A stretch of 23,990 nt of DNA from JBEICQ01 sp046297395 (GCA_046297395.1 JBKCNM010000090.1:1-23990), one strand, 5' to 3'; counted from the stretch's first letter, positions 8,201 through 15,484 are shown. Program-made: numbers and translations. Notes: generated by a model from the letters alone, not told the origin.

Positions 8201-9722
8201 AGAGTTTATCAGTACGCATCCTGACCAGGATTCTCTCCGGTTTTTATCCCCCAAAGCGAAATATGATTTGCGTTCAAATATCATTCGCTGCCAGGATGTG
8301 AGATACATCAATACCGGTGATGCCAGGGTTTATCCGGATTCAGGCAAAGTGGTTATCTACAAAAAAGCCAAAATGGATGATTTTAAAAACGCAGTTATCA
8401 TCGCAAATACCACCACCAAATACCATACACTCTTTAATGCCACAGTAACTATTGCAGGCAGAAAGAAATATGAGGGCTTTGCCGACTATCGCTACAAGGA
8501 TGCGACTGAAAATGAGCAACTCGTGCATTTTAAAAAGGTAGGGACCGATGCCAGCGGCCAAACTGTAGGTGAGGGAAACATAAGCGATTCAGCACAGTTT
8601 ACGCTCAGTCCGGCTTTTCAATACAAAGGTTCACTGGGCCTTCAGGCTGCCAATCCTAATCTTTTCTTCAAGGGCTATTTCAGAATTGTGCACAGCTGTG
8701 CATACTTGAACAGGTCTTGGGTTTACTTTGATGCAGATATCAATCCCTTGGATGTGTATATTCCCATTGATACAGGAAGGGTATTCGATGATGAGAATAA
8801 GGCTGTTGGAACAGGGCTCTACCTCGCTTCAGACAGCATACATGTATATTCCAGCTACTTGAATTTAAAACGACAGGCAAGTGATTTGCTTGTAGCCGAT
8901 GCAAGAGGATTTATTTATTATGATGAAAATTCCAAGGAATACCGGATAGCAAGTAAGGACAAGATCAAGCAGATTAATTTCCAAGGCAATTATATGAGTT
9001 TATCCGCAGATGCTTGTAAAATTTATGGTGAAGGGAAACTCACACTCCTCAAAAGTCAAGATCCCGTGAAATTTGAAACCTTCGGCAGTGTTGAACATAA
9101 CCTTGTAAATGATACCATAACTTTTGAAACACTTGTGTATACCGATTTCTTTTTTGACAATAGCCTTATCAAGCAAATGGCAGAGGTGCTTGAGAAAAAC
9201 TCAACCCTCGAGGGTGTTCCTTTTTCCAGACCTATTTATGAGCGTTCACTCACCGAAATGATTGGCAAAAAGGAAGCAGACAAGCTTATCTCACAAGTCA
9301 ATCTGAATGGTTCTTTCAAGCGTATACCGGATGAACTGGAGCATACCCTTGTGTTCAGCCATGTGAAATTTAAGTGGAATCCTGCTACTCGTTCCTTTGT
9401 TAGTGTAGGTAAAATTGGTATTGGTAATATATTTAAAACACAGTTGAACAAATACCTGCTCGGGAAAATTGAAATCGTACAGAGAAGGAGCGGTGATTCG
9501 TTTAATATTTATCTCGCTGATGACAATAACAACTGGTATTTCTTCAGCTTTTCCGGAAATCAGATGTTAGCTGTTTCATCAGACGAAAAATGGAACAATG
9601 TGATCAAAGAACAAAAACCTGAAAAGCGTTCGGTTGAAAAAGAAAAAGGGAAAGTTTCCTATATGTACAACCTCAATGTAGCTTCTAAGGCAAAAAGTTT
9701 TCTCAATAAATTTTCTGAATAG
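5247..9722 (+). CDS. Large exported envelope protein of unknown function (1491 aa)
   Basis: Residues 1-22 form a clear signal peptide (hydrophobic core FFFMVLMV, LQA/Q cleavage), so the protein is exported. It starts 16 bases after prmA. Residues about 25-160 are charged and helical. Most of the rest is beta-rich with Asp/Asn turns and strands such as GGFYVKGAKFIGSG and GRFTFFGKEFSFNYDKFKINL. A compact helical insert at about 466-520 (LAAFMGTPPSQLRPQLLSFAMLG) interrupts it and could be winged-helix-like; that is inference. A Lys/Glu-rich stretch follows at about 1450-1475. No transmembrane barrel, enzyme motif or T9SS sorting domain was recognised. From memory, proteins of this layout recur in Bacteroidota genomes without an assigned function. 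The repeated long beta units invite comparison with AsmA/TamB-like envelope proteins, but I see no diagnostic motif. The frame is intact over 4.5 kb, so the gene is under selection. Confidence 0.88.
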   Translation: MFRLICLVFFFMVLMVPSGLQAQNQIKEFSEEDELFIKEMKSFLKAADKDKASDFTDDWEKTYWDIKKGTNFNQEQRAFIFKVCNWMLKKRVKPFPTFKAFLSSMGFFSDGKLDDKNFQVWVKCVEKCMGAKTLTSFTNFTEMTENLFRENAIFFSVTTKWKASSNLFRFEFDSVPSLVFDKINLVCYSIGDSLNIYNTYGVYNAVSQKWYGNEGRVNWKRAFMDENLVYAELGKYFVDFKTTGYHADSVWYYNPKFFKDPLRGKLADKVLSNMQGEKAIYPTFDSYDKRYSIKNIFKDVDFDGGFYVKGAKFIGSGNTENPATLRFRLKDKIFLTATTQSLILRDEKVSGERVAVTFYWENDSIYHPGLPFKFLVKDREVSMIRDNSGIAQTPFFDTWHKLELDFEQLIWKMDEPRIDLKMIIGSSEAKANFKSWNYFRSVRFEQMQGLADVNPLFRIRKFADQKASRDLKIIELAAFMGTPPSQLRPQLLSFAMLGYLVYDEAADMVHIKDKSIDHCLNALGKKDYDVIEFRSFLMGDKVNASINLLNLDLKINGVNEIFLSDSQNVNIRPTAQTVLVKKNRDFYFAGMINAGRFTFFGKEFSFNYDKFKINLTNTDSLRIKVLSDEIDELTGRKKLVNVKTVIQNLQGELLIDNPNNKSGVVNFAQYPVLISKKDSYAYYDQKSVHGGVYKRDKTFFHLEPFTIDSLDNFTNEALSFAGEFESAGIFPTIHEKLVLQPDKSLGINYTTSADGLPLYGDKGKFVSKISMSNQGLKGDGDIHYVTSVLTSDDFILFPDSANGKTKTFLEKPQKTPVQFPVAESANSYMHWVPFQDFMHIYEKETPISMYDKEVEFHGRLTLRPDGLNGKGNVEFRKADLASENIQFANRTFISDTCDFNIKNLADSAGLAFMSKNLKGKIDFDAKVGEFESNGGGSYIKFPVNQYLCFMDKFKWFMEQSSMELSAGDGSKKSLSSNDDLDLTGAEFISTHPDQDSLRFLSPKAKYDLRSNIIRCQDVRYINTGDARVYPDSGKVVIYKKAKMDDFKNAVIIANTTTKYHTLFNATVTIAGRKKYEGFADYRYKDATENEQLVHFKKVGTDASGQTVGEGNISDSAQFTLSPAFQYKGSLGLQAANPNLFFKGYFRIVHSCAYLNRSWVYFDADINPLDVYIPIDTGRVFDDENKAVGTGLYLASDSIHVYSSYLNLKRQASDLLVADARGFIYYDENSKEYRIASKDKIKQINFQGNYMSLSADACKIYGEGKLTLLKSQDPVKFETFGSVEHNLVNDTITFETLVYTDFFFDNSLIKQMAEVLEKNSTLEGVPFSRPIYERSLTEMIGKKEADKLISQVNLNGSFKRIPDELEHTLVFSHVKFKWNPATRSFVSVGKIGIGNIFKTQLNKYLLGKIEIVQRRSGDSFNIYLADDNNNWYFFSFSGNQMLAVSSDEKWNNVIKEQKPEKRSVEKEKGKVSYMYNLNVASKAKSFLNKFSE

Positions 9723-9729
9723 TCATCTT

Positions 9730-9751
9730 AGGAGAGGCTGTTTCCTTTCCT
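9730..9751 (+). terminator. Weak hairpin after the 1491-residue protein gene
   Basis: AGGAGAGG (9730-9737) can pair with CCTTTCCT (9744-9751), allowing one G-U pair, around a 6-base loop. It begins 8 bases after the stop codon. There is no T tract, only ATTATTATTT about six bases later, so it is a weak terminator candidate. Confidence 0.35.
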
Positions 9752-10007
9752 CAGATTATTATTTAGAGATTCCTTATTTCGATATCTATCCAATCCTCAG
9801 AACGATGCATGTTGGAGTAATGAGTTAGCAAAGGTGGTTTATCATGGCGATACAACCTATTCTGAGTTTTCTGAACTCTCGGCAAAGGCAAAGGCACATG
9901 AAATGGTTTTTATTCCTAAAACGGAAGTTGAAAATGAAATATTTTCTTCCAAAACCATTGAGCAACAGCATTTTTTTTTCAATATGTTTACAGACAGATT
10001 CCAATAG
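9732..10007 (+). pseudogene. Possible 3' gene remnant or small ORF
   Basis: A plus-strand frame is open for 91 codons between TAG at 9729-9731 and TAG at 10005-10007. Its second half reads like real coding sequence, with mixed charged and hydrophobic residues (VVYHGDTTYSEFSEL, EMVFIPKTEVENEIF). The first ATG comes only near 9902; a GTG at 9834 would give 57 residues. The first half also has a plausible reading in a second frame (EIPYFDIYPILR), as expected after a frameshift. I do not recognise the family. It may be the 3' end of a decayed gene, a genuine small gene from GTG, or chance. Confidence 0.3.
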
Positions 10008-10246
10008 CAAACAAGGGTTCGTAACTCACTTATATCATTGAATGTGATAAATTGATTATCAAGAAGGCACAGAGTTTTCATTCGCCTGTTTTTCATAGAC
10101 ATTTTATCTCAAAAAATATACAAAGAAGATACTTATCACGCTTTCAAAACAATGTCTGTGGCTTATGATTAATACTAAATTATTTATCAGCAATGTTGCC
10201 CGGATTGTGAATCAGTACACATGTGTTTCCGGATTTCATACTATCA

Positions 10247-10280
10247 TTGATTAATAGGTTAATCTACTTTTTTATTTTTG
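10247..10280 (+). promoter_or_regulatory. Promoter for the acidic protein-gldF-methyltransferase operon
   Basis: TATTTTTG at 10273-10280 is an exact TAnnTTTG match and the same octamer as before the large gene at 5247. A TTG at 10247-10249 lies 23 bases upstream. The first base transcribed would be near 10287, so an ATG at 10223 would not be on this mRNA. This favours the GTG at 10286 as start of the next gene. Confidence 0.4.
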
Positions 10281-10285
10281 TGCCT

Positions 10286-10855
10286 GTGCAGGATTTGGAA
10301 CCATATTACAACTGGCGGGGATTTTACCGTTCTGAGGAGGATGAACTTTCTCCATTTTATGGAACGGTGCATGATGAGTTTCATTACACACACCATGTGT
10401 ACAACTTCCTGTTACACCCGCAATGGGATGACATGGGCTCCGAAACACTATACCTTAAAGTACTTTTTGCCTCCTATGAGCATCATGTGGTCATCATCGA
10501 ATTGATAGGGGAGTGGAATGATTGCATAGGGAATGACATCATGTTTCTGAAGAGAGACATTGCCGATGTGTTTCTTCAGCAAGGCATCAACAGATTTGTG
10601 CTGATTGGAGAAAATGTGCTCAATTTTCATGCTGGAGACGACAGTTATTACGAAGAGTGGTTTGATGATGTGGATGAGGGATGGATTTGTTTGATCAACT
10701 TCAGGGAGCATATTCTGAGAGAAATAAGAAAATATCAGCTTGATTTTTACCTTCTGTTTGGTGGCGAACTAGATCAATTGCCATGGAGAACCATGCAACC
10801 TCTTCAATTGGTTCAGAAAATTGAATCTTTATTTCAGAAAAGGCTGGGAGCATAG
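10286..10855 (+). CDS. Conserved acidic protein of unknown function, next to gldF
   Basis: The protein begins MQDLEPYYNWRGFY if read from GTG at 10286 (189 residues). An in-frame ATG at 10223 would add 21 mostly hydrophobic residues, but they precede the likely promoter and look untranslated; if real they would be a membrane anchor. The body is acidic and aromatic-rich, soluble in appearance, with segments YNFLLHPQWDDMGS, LIGEWNDCIGNDI, FVLIGENVLNFH and DDSYYEEWFDD that I recall as strongly conserved in Bacteroidota proteins of unknown function. No enzyme signature was identified. It ends 10 bases before gldF, so the two are almost certainly cotranscribed; a role near the GldF transporter or envelope is only a contextual guess. 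Confidence 0.8.
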   Translation: MQDLEPYYNWRGFYRSEEDELSPFYGTVHDEFHYTHHVYNFLLHPQWDDMGSETLYLKVLFASYEHHVVIIELIGEWNDCIGNDIMFLKRDIADVFLQQGINRFVLIGENVLNFHAGDDSYYEEWFDDVDEGWICLINFREHILREIRKYQLDFYLLFGGELDQLPWRTMQPLQLVQKIESLFQKRLGA

Positions 10856-10865
10856 TATATTCGCA

Positions 10866-11603
10866 ATGTATATGTGGGCATTATTCAAAAAAGAGGTTTC
10901 CTACTTTTTGTATTCGTTTACGGGTTATGTAATTATGGCTGTATTTCTTATCATGACAGGCCTTGTACTATGGATTCTACCCGGCAGCGGAAACATCGCT
11001 GATGCGGGGTTTGCCACCCTGGATCCACTTTTTGGATTGGCTCCTTATTTTTTTCTTTTTCTGATTCCGGCCATCACCATGAAAAGTTTTTCGGAAGAGA
11101 TGAAGAGTGGTACCCTGGAATTTTTGCTTACCAAACCCCTGAGTGAGTTGGCAGTAATTATGGCAAAACATTTTGCCGGTGTTCTGTTGCTGCTGGTATC
11201 TCTTATTCCTACCTGCATCTATTATATCAGTGTGTATCAATTGGGAAATCCTGTTGGTAACATTGATTCAGGTGCCACTTGGGGTTCTTATCTCGGTTTA
11301 CTTATGCTGGGCTCATCTTTTGTATCCGTGGGTATTTTTTGTTCCGCACTCACCGAAAACCAGGTTGTGGCTTTTATCCTTGCCGTGTTTGCTTCCTTTT
11401 TGTCTTATTCAGGTTTCAGTTCAGCAGCCTCCATTCCTGTCTTTTCATCGCTTCAATTTCTTTTGGATTATCTAAGTATTGATACACACTATTCCTCCAT
11501 CAGCAGAGGTGTGGTAGACAGCAGAGATGTGATTTATTTCATTACATTTAACGCAGTATTCATTTTCTCAACAAAACTTGTGATTGAAAAACGCAAGTGG
11601 TAA
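10866..11603 (+). CDS. gldF: GldF-type ABC transporter permease
   Basis: GldF is the integral membrane part of the GldA-GldF-GldG ABC transporter linked to gliding motility in some Bacteroidota; homologues also occur in non-gliders and the transported substrate is not established. The 245-residue protein starts MYMWALFKKEVSYF and has six or so hydrophobic segments (FTGYVIMAVFLIMTGLVLW; PYFFLFLIPAITM; LLLLVSLIP and others). Family-typical stretches include ITMKSFSEEMKSGT, LEFLLTKPLSEL and YQLGNPVGNIDSGATWGSYLG. I chose the ATG at 10866 because earlier in-frame codons overlap the preceding gene and the family normally starts just before the WALxKKE block; an ATG two codons later is equally possible. 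TATATTCG at 10856-10863 could be a weak internal promoter. gldG, usually next, is absent: the following gene is a methyltransferase. Confidence 0.9.
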   Translation: MYMWALFKKEVSYFLYSFTGYVIMAVFLIMTGLVLWILPGSGNIADAGFATLDPLFGLAPYFFLFLIPAITMKSFSEEMKSGTLEFLLTKPLSELAVIMAKHFAGVLLLLVSLIPTCIYYISVYQLGNPVGNIDSGATWGSYLGLLMLGSSFVSVGIFCSALTENQVVAFILAVFASFLSYSGFSSAASIPVFSSLQFLLDYLSIDTHYSSISRGVVDSRDVIYFITFNAVFIFSTKLVIEKRKW

Positions 11604-11612
11604 ACACAACAC

Positions 11613-12554
11613 ATGAACTTTCTCGAAACGCAAATTCATCTGCTCAAAAAGGAGCGGAATATCTATGAAGAGGCAGAATTGTTTGAACAAAACCGTATTC
11701 CTGTATCAGAACTGCTGTCCATGTTGGCATCACCCGCCGAAACCAATGCCCAGCTGAAACTGGAAGGGGATGTGCTCACCTGTTCAGAATCAGCTACTAC
11801 TTACCATATCCGTAACCATGTGGTGGATTTTTGCAAGAACGAGTTTGAGCAATCCGGTGATGAATGGGCACGCCTGAACGAACAATTCATGCGCTACCAT
11901 AAATCACTATCAGTATACACGCTGGTGAATTCCAAGCCGCTCTTAAATTACCTGGGAGAGAAGAGTGGAATCAACCAACTTAAGAATGCTACCATTGTTG
12001 ATGTTGGCGGAGGAACAGGACATACGCTTTGTACTTTTTTTAAACATCCTGAGACACTCAAGTACATCCTTGCCGATCCCAACCTGCGTTTGCTTCACGA
12101 CCAGTTTTTGCGTCTCTATCCCGCGCTTGCTCAGCTTTCAATGGGTCATGTGCTTTGCTATGCCGAAAAACTTCCCTTTCGCAATGATTCTGCCGACTTG
12201 GTCATGAGCCTCTCGAGCATTGACCATTTCAAGGATTTTCATGCCTTCTTCAGAGAAGCTTATCGTATTTGTAAACCGGGTGGAAAAATTTTTGTTTCCA
12301 GTCACCTCGATGTTCCTGCGAGTAAAAGAATTCAGCGGGTTTCAGCCTCATCAAAGGTGTTCAGTTACTCTTTTTGGGAAAGGCTCTCCCGTTATCTTTA
12401 TTACCGTAAATACAAGGTAGGTACAGATGATCATACCCAACATTTTGAGACCATTAAGCCCATCGAGGATGCAATGACAGCAGCCGGGTTTAAAACCAAT
12501 GAAAAAGAAGAATTCTACGGGTATTTCTGGATTACCGGTTCAAAGGGTGCATGA
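11613..12554 (+). CDS. SAM-dependent class I methyltransferase with degenerate Trm112-like N-terminus
   Basis: The 313-residue protein has a class I methyltransferase core: IVDVGGGTGH (128-137, SAM loop), LADPN (153-157, acidic end of strand two), AEKLPFRNDSADLVMS (184-199) and FFREAYRICKPGGKIFVSSH (from 212), typical of UbiE-like enzymes. Residues 49-74 (KLEGDVLTCSESATTYHIR..VVDFC) match the shape of the Trm112-like zinc ribbon fused to many such enzymes, but the usual paired cysteines are largely gone, so zinc binding is probably lost. The last 50 residues (DDHTQHFETI, EEFYGYFWIT) may cover the substrate. The substrate cannot be told from the sequence. It follows gldF by 9 bases and takes the place where gldG is often found; no role in motility is implied. 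Confidence 0.85.
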   Translation: MNFLETQIHLLKKERNIYEEAELFEQNRIPVSELLSMLASPAETNAQLKLEGDVLTCSESATTYHIRNHVVDFCKNEFEQSGDEWARLNEQFMRYHKSLSVYTLVNSKPLLNYLGEKSGINQLKNATIVDVGGGTGHTLCTFFKHPETLKYILADPNLRLLHDQFLRLYPALAQLSMGHVLCYAEKLPFRNDSADLVMSLSSIDHFKDFHAFFREAYRICKPGGKIFVSSHLDVPASKRIQRVSASSKVFSYSFWERLSRYLYYRKYKVGTDDHTQHFETIKPIEDAMTAAGFKTNEKEEFYGYFWITGSKGA

Positions 12555-12556
12555 TT

Positions 12557-12578
12557 GCGGTATATCGCCGATACCCGC
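12557..12578. terminator. Hairpin between convergent genes
   Basis: GCGGTAT (12557-12563) pairs with ATACCCGC (12571-12578) with one bulged base and a 7-base loop. It fills the 25-base gap between the convergent methyltransferase and asparaginase genes, a normal place for a bidirectional terminator. T tracts are short on both sides, so strength is uncertain. Confidence 0.4.
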
Positions 12579-12579
12579 T

Positions 12580-13509
12580 TTACATCATCTCCATGTAAAC
12601 GCCGGTTGAGATCTTACCATTCTCATAAAAGCCTCTGTACATCCCTTCTGAATTGAATGGCATACAGATGTTACCATTGGCATCAGTGGCAATCAATCCG
12701 CCTTCTCCTCCGGTGGTTTTTAGCTTTTCATTTACCACCAATTCGCATGCCTCACGGAGACTGCAATTTTTATAAAGCATTAGGCAATGGATATCATGAG
12801 CAACAACTTGCCTAATAAAAAATTCACCATGCCCGGTGCAAGAAATGGCACAAGTTTGGTTGTCAGCCCATGTTCCGGCACCAATGATTGGCGTATCTCC
12901 AACCCTGCCAAATTTTTTATTGGTCATTCCGCCTGTAGATGTAGCAGCTGCGAGTGCACCCGATGAGTCTCTTGCCACAGCACCAACAGTTCCTTTGGGA
13001 GAACTGTAACGGGCATGATCCAACAAAATTTTGTCTTCTTTTTGTGCCAGTAAGTATTGGTAATATCTCCGGGAAGTAAAAAAATAGTTTTCGTCTTCAA
13101 AATCTAATTTTCGCAATCGGGCAAAATCTTCTGCACCTTTTCCTGTGAGGAGAACATGCGGTGAATGGAGCATCACTTCTCGTGCGAGCTGAACAGGATT
13201 TTTAACTCCTTCGATACCGGCCACGGCACCGGCAAGTTTACTTGTTCCATCCATCACAGATGCATCCATGTGGTGTTTTCCATCGGCATTGAAAACACTG
13301 CCTCTGCCGGCATTAAACAAGTGATGATTCTCCAGTTCGGTTACTGCAGCAATGACTGCATCCATGGCATTTCCGCCTCCGGCAAGCAAGGCAACACCCG
13401 CTTCAACTGCATTTCTGAGCGCTGCATGGCAATTTTTTTCCATCTCCGGAGTCATTAAATGGCGCGGCATAGTTCCCGCGCCTCCGTGAATGGCAAGACT
13501 AAAATGCAT
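12580..13509 (-). CDS. Isoaspartyl peptidase / L-asparaginase (Ntn hydrolase)
   Basis: This plant-type (type III) asparaginase family hydrolyses isoaspartyl dipeptides and often L-asparagine. It matures by cutting itself before a threonine that becomes the nucleophile. The 309 residues contain the N-terminal AIHGGAGT (6-13), FNAGRGS (65-71) and the cleavage site PKG/TVGAVARD with Thr174 as the expected new N-terminus. Then come ATSTGGMTNKKFGRVGDTP (substrate-binding Arg202 and Asp205 region) and STGHGE around 224-229, as the family requires. There is no clear signal peptide, so it is probably cytoplasmic. Its ATG overlaps the gyrB stop by one base (TAATG), so it is read on the gyrB message with probable translational coupling. 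Degradation of damaged (isoaspartyl) peptides is the likely role; glycosylasparaginase-like substrates are less likely without an export signal. Confidence 0.95.
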   Translation of the reverse strand: MHFSLAIHGGAGTMPRHLMTPEMEKNCHAALRNAVEAGVALLAGGGNAMDAVIAAVTELENHHLFNAGRGSVFNADGKHHMDASVMDGTSKLAGAVAGIEGVKNPVQLAREVMLHSPHVLLTGKGAEDFARLRKLDFEDENYFFTSRRYYQYLLAQKEDKILLDHARYSSPKGTVGAVARDSSGALAAATSTGGMTNKKFGRVGDTPIIGAGTWADNQTCAISCTGHGEFFIRQVVAHDIHCLMLYKNCSLREACELVVNEKLKTTGGEGGLIATDANGNICMPFNSEGMYRGFYENGKISTGVYMEMM

Positions 13510-15467
13510 TAAACATCGATTTTGGCATATTTCGCATTCCGCTCGATAAAATCTCTGCGCGGAGGCACATCATCACCCATGAGCATGGAGAAGATGCGAT
13601 CTGCTTCTGCGGCACTATCAATGGTTACTTTTCTGAGGGTCCGCTTGTCGGGATTCATGGTGGTTTCCCACAATTGTTCTGCGTTCATCTCACCCAAACC
13701 CTTGTATCGCTGAACATTTACTGAGCTTTCTTTTTCCCCACCAAGCTGTCGCACTGCCGCCTGTCTTTGTTCATCGTTCCAGCAATACACCTGCTCTTTT
13801 CCTTTCTTTACAAGGTAGAGTGGGGGAGTGGCAATGTAGATGTAACCTTTTTCAATCAAGTCCTTCATGTAACGGAAGAAAAAGGTGAGTATGAGTGTAG
13901 TGATGTGGCTTCCGTCCACATCAGCATCCGTCATGATGACAATTTTATGATAACGGAGTTTTTCAATGTTTAGTTCTTTTGAATCCTCTGCGGTTCCGAT
14001 GCTCACGCCCAAGGCGGTGAACATATTTTTGATCTCCTCATTTTCAAAAATTTTATACATCATGGCCTTTTCCACATTGAGGATTTTACCCCTCAGCGGA
14101 AGGATTGCCTGGAAGTTTCTGTTTCTTCCCTGTTTGGCCGTACCACCTGCAGAATCACCTTCCACCAAAAATATCTCGCATTTCTCAGGATCGGTTTCCG
14201 AACAATCACTCAGCTTGCCGGGCAGGCCACTGCCGGTGAGTACATTTTTTCTTTGTACCATTTCCCTTGCTTTTCGGGCCGCATGCCTGGCCGTTGCAGC
14301 AAGAATCACTTTATCAACCACCAACTTTGCCTGCTTGGGATGTTCTTCCAGGTAATTGTTCAGCATTTCGCTCACGGCCTGATCAACTGCCCCAATCACT
14401 TCGTTGTTGCCCAACTTGGTTTTGGTTTGTCCCTCGAATTGCGGCTCAGCTACTTTTACAGAAATTACAGAAGTCAAGCCTTCTCTGAAATCATCTCCGG
14501 TAATCTCGAACTTCACATTTTTAAGCATTCCTGATTTTTCCGCGTAGTTCTTGAGCGTACGGGTAAGACCGCGGCGAAAGCCTGCAAGATGTGTTCCACC
14601 CTCGTGGGTATTGATGTTATTTACATAAGAATGAATGTTCTCAGAGAAAGAAGAATTGTAAAGCATAGCAACCTCAACTGGCATGCCATATTTGTCGCTC
14701 TCCATGTAGATCGGCTCGTCCATCAATCTCTCCCTGTTGGAATCCAGAAACATCACAAATTCCCTAAGGCCTCCTTCAGAGTAGAAATGCTCGGTGCGAC
14801 AGGCGCCGTCTGCATCGGTTTCCCTCTTGTCGGTAAGGTTCAGGTGAATATTTTTGTTAAGGTAAGCCAGTTCACGAAGTCGCGAGGCAAGCGTATCAAA
14901 AGAGTATTCGTTTACCGTAAAAATTCCTGCATCGGGCATAAATGTTACTTCAGTACCACGACGATCAGTTTCACCGATTACTTTCACATCATACAAAGGT
15001 TTACCAATCTGGTATTCCTGAACGAATACCTTTCCCTCACGATGCACCTCCACACGCGTGTGCGTAGAGAGTGCATTTACGCAGGAAACACCTACACCAT
15101 GCAAACCGCCGGAGACTTTGTAAGAATCCTTATCAAATTTTCCACCGGCATGAAGCACAGTCATTACCACCTCCAGGGCTGATTTTTTTTCCTTGGGGTG
15201 GATGTCTGTAGGGATGCCCCGGCCATTGTCAATGACCGTGATGGAATTGTCTTCATTGATAAACACATCAATCTTGTTGCAATGTCCGGCAAGGGCTTCG
15301 TCAATTGAGTTGTCAACAACTTCGTACACAAGGTGATGGAGACCTTTAAAGCCTATGTCTCCGATGTACATGGCAGGTCGCTTACGCACTGCCTCGAGTC
15401 CCTCCAAAACCTGTATGCTGTCCGCACCATAGGAGGATGATTTAATCTTTTCTGTGTCCTGATTCAT
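13509..15467 (-). CDS. gyrB: DNA gyrase subunit B
   Basis: GyrB is the ATPase subunit of DNA gyrase, which introduces negative supercoils with GyrA. From the ATG at 15467 it has 652 residues. The GHKL ATPase motifs are present: EVVDNSIDEA (49-58), DNGRGIP (80-86) and GGLHGVGVS (120-128). The transducer has QTKTKLGNNEV (347-357). The TOPRIM domain has EGDSAGG (436-442), LPLRGKILNVEKA (456-468) and DADVDGSH (514-521), and the C-terminus carries YKGLGEMN (588-595). The overall layout and the ADSIQVLEGLEAVRKRPAMYIGD start favour GyrB over ParE. A TTG four codons upstream (15479) lies inside the likely -7 box and was rejected as start. It is short like other Bacteroidota GyrBs, lacking the roughly 165-residue insert of E. 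coli. It overlaps the asparaginase gene by one base. Confidence 0.97.
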   Translation of the reverse strand: MNQDTEKIKSSSYGADSIQVLEGLEAVRKRPAMYIGDIGFKGLHHLVYEVVDNSIDEALAGHCNKIDVFINEDNSITVIDNGRGIPTDIHPKEKKSALEVVMTVLHAGGKFDKDSYKVSGGLHGVGVSCVNALSTHTRVEVHREGKVFVQEYQIGKPLYDVKVIGETDRRGTEVTFMPDAGIFTVNEYSFDTLASRLRELAYLNKNIHLNLTDKRETDADGACRTEHFYSEGGLREFVMFLDSNRERLMDEPIYMESDKYGMPVEVAMLYNSSFSENIHSYVNNINTHEGGTHLAGFRRGLTRTLKNYAEKSGMLKNVKFEITGDDFREGLTSVISVKVAEPQFEGQTKTKLGNNEVIGAVDQAVSEMLNNYLEEHPKQAKLVVDKVILAATARHAARKAREMVQRKNVLTGSGLPGKLSDCSETDPEKCEIFLVEGDSAGGTAKQGRNRNFQAILPLRGKILNVEKAMMYKIFENEEIKNMFTALGVSIGTAEDSKELNIEKLRYHKIVIMTDADVDGSHITTLILTFFFRYMKDLIEKGYIYIATPPLYLVKKGKEQVYCWNDEQRQAAVRQLGGEKESSVNVQRYKGLGEMNAEQLWETTMNPDKRTLRKVTIDSAAEADRIFSMLMGDDVPPRRDFIERNAKYAKIDV

Positions 15468-15476
15468 AAAGGACGA

Positions 15477-15484
15477 CAAATATA
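15477..15484 (-). promoter_or_regulatory. -7 box (TATATTTG) for gyrB
   Basis: Read on the minus strand, TATATTTG matches TAnnTTTG exactly. It ends 9 bases before the ATG at 15467, so the transcript would have a leader of only a few bases. No clear TTG was seen in the -33 region. Its position decides against the upstream TTG start. Confidence 0.45.

Larger units (their letters stand above)
9723..10285. other. Degenerate intergenic region
   Basis: These 563 bases follow the large gene and hold no convincing intact gene. A 91-codon open stretch without an early ATG (9732-10004, stop 10005-10007) reads like protein and is listed separately. The rest, 10008-10240, is AT-rich with short frames on both strands, a 9-T run at 9971-9979, and no repeats or terminal inverted repeats that would mark an insertion sequence. 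The promoter for the following operon sits at its right end. Confidence 0.5.

Noticed and set aside
9825..10102. Minus-strand ORFs of 61 and 81 residues in the degenerate gap
   Set aside because: They are Cys/Phe/Leu-rich without family likeness, and oppose a more protein-like plus-strand frame.
10223..10285. N-terminal extension of the acidic protein from ATG 10223
   Set aside because: The extra 21 residues are hydrophobic, precede a perfect -7 box, and the conserved part begins at DLEPYYNW. I kept GTG 10286, though a membrane anchor cannot be fully excluded.
10821..10865. TTG start of gldF inside the preceding gene
   Set aside because: It would overlap the upstream gene by 35 bases and add 15 polar residues before the typical family start.
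14589..15182. 197-residue plus-strand ORF opposite gyrB
   Set aside because: It is fully antisense to the conserved GyrB ATPase and transducer region, with low-quality composition rich in His, Val and Phe; a shadow of gyrB.
15468..15479. TTG start four codons upstream of gyrB ATG
   Set aside because: The TTG is the end of the TATATTTG -7 box; the ATG at 15467 is better placed.
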